From the NCBI GenBank assembly GCA_021782065.1, contig JAJXVQ010000054.1, positions 1-7,526 on the forward strand: a stretch of 7,526 nt of DNA, written 5' to 3'. The position numbers and the translations under genes were made by a program. This DNA is from Pseudomonadota bacterium (GTDB taxonomy: Bacteria; Pseudomonadota; Gammaproteobacteria; UBA1113). Below, piece after piece: positions 6,920 through 7,526 of this stretch (position 1 is the stretch's first letter; every line of letters starts with the position of its first letter). The notes under the pieces were generated by a model. The model made no database searches and was not told where the DNA came from. It worked only from the letters and a program-made list of their open reading frames with translations.

Positions 6920-7526
6920 GTGAATAATCCCTTAACTGGTTTATTTAAAGATTATCGACCCTTACCGGGACGATATGATGAAATGTTTCTTGAAAACGGT
7001 TATCCGCAACTCGCATTTCGTCAGTTATTAGAACTATTAGATAAAAACACCTTAGAAGATTTTCAACATTATCGCCATTTAGCCGACAATATTTTTCGCA
7101 ATAATGGTACGACCTTCTTAGTCTATAAGCACGAAAAGGGTACCGAGGAGATTTTTCCTTTTGATTTAATTCCACGCATCATTTGTGCGCAAGATTGGCA
7201 AAAACTAGAAAAAGGGTTGTTACAGCGCGTACATGCATTAGAGTTATTTTTACACGACATTTATGGTGAGCAAAGAATATTAAAAGATAATATTATTCCA
7301 CGTGAATTAATAGAATCTTCAGCTGGTTATAATCCTAGAATGCGTCATATCACGCCACCGGGTGGCATTTACATCAATATTTCTGGGATCGATTTGCTTA
7401 AAACCAATGAAGGAGAATATTGTGTATTAGAAGATAATTTACGTACTCCGTCTGGCGTATCGTATGTGCTAGAAAATCGCTTAACCATGAAACGAGTCTT
7501 CCCCGCTATTTTTAAGAAAAGCCATA
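6920..7526 (+). CDS. Circularly permuted ATP-grasp protein, N-terminal part (cut by right edge)
   Basis: I translated 202 open codons from a GTG at 6920. The sequence matches the circularly permuted ATP-grasp type 2 family (COG2308; DUF404/DUF407): NGTTFLVY (62-69), FPFDLIPRII (79-88), a QRVHALELFLHDIYG block (102-116), IIPREL (125-130), IDLLKT (157-162) and the highly characteristic VLEDNLRTPSGVSYVLENR (169-187). Members are about 470-480 residues, so more than half, including most of the predicted nucleotide-binding part, lies past the right edge. ATP-grasp enzymes of this class are predicted to join a carboxylate to an amine using ATP; no substrate is known. The usual partners are an alpha-E (DUF403) protein and a transglutaminase-like peptidase. 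The second is encoded divergently next door, and the first would be expected downstream. There is no signal peptide, so the protein is probably cytoplasmic. GTG was chosen because the ribosome site is well placed and the conserved GLFKDYRP start follows directly. Confidence 0.9.
   Translation, partial: MNNPLTGLFKDYRPLPGRYDEMFLENGYPQLAFRQLLELLDKNTLEDFQHYRHLADNIFRNNGTTFLVYKHEKGTEEIFPFDLIPRIICAQDWQKLEKGLLQRVHALELFLHDIYGEQRILKDNIIPRELIESSAGYNPRMRHITPPGGIYINISGIDLLKTNEGEYCVLEDNLRTPSGVSYVLENRLTMKRVFPAIFKKSH

Noticed and set aside
6945..7175. Open frame of 76 codons on the minus strand
   Set aside because: It lies wholly antisense to the conserved ATP-grasp coding sequence, shows no recognisable family and has no convincing ribosome site.

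Overview
The window looks like a chromosomal segment of a gammaproteobacterium of moderate to low GC. ParE and the NUDIX protein align closely, from memory, with Escherichia coli ParE and NudF, and nudF near parE is a gammaproteobacterial arrangement. A 90-base palindromic element ending in TGTCATCC / GGATGACA resembles short dispersed palindromes often met in host-associated bacteria. A Legionellales-like intracellular lineage is therefore possible, but that is a guess; genus cannot be fixed from this sequence.

Layout. Four genes read leftwards on the minus strand, in transcription order: (i) a 1069-residue fusion of a transglutaminase-like peptidase with a DUF2126/COG4196 predicted amidoligase (6678 to 3469); (ii) nudF, ADP-ribose pyrophosphatase (3469 to 2828), joined to it by a TGATG stop/start overlap; (iii) after a gap of about 230 bases that carries the palindromic element, parE (2599 to 701); (iv) parC, one base further on, cut by the left edge after its first 233 codons. 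Reading rightwards from a shared 241-base intergenic region is the start of a circularly permuted ATP-grasp gene (GTG at 6920), cut by the right edge after 202 codons.

How the genes work together. ParE and ParC form topoisomerase IV, which decatenates daughter chromosomes. The transglutaminase-amidoligase and the ATP-grasp protein belong to one of the recurrent, poorly characterised bacterial gene sets predicted to make and trim peptide or amide bonds (ATP-grasp ligase, alpha-E protein, transglutaminase-like peptidase, GS-like amidoligase). The alpha-E partner would be expected beyond the right edge. This pair is the least understood and most interesting part of the window. Its product or target is unknown, and here the two halves are split into a divergent pair with the minus-strand half translationally coupled to a nucleotide-sugar hydrolase.

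Non-coding content. The divergent region 6679-6919 holds a bulged hairpin in the leader of the minus gene, tandem CTAGGC half-sites, a weak promoter candidate, nested inverted repeats and a clear ribosome binding site for the plus gene. The nudF-parE gap holds the palindromic element, a degenerate half copy of it and a GAAC/GTTC dyad. No tRNA, rRNA, CRISPR array, transposase or phage gene is visible. Every coding stretch is open, with no frameshift or internal stop.
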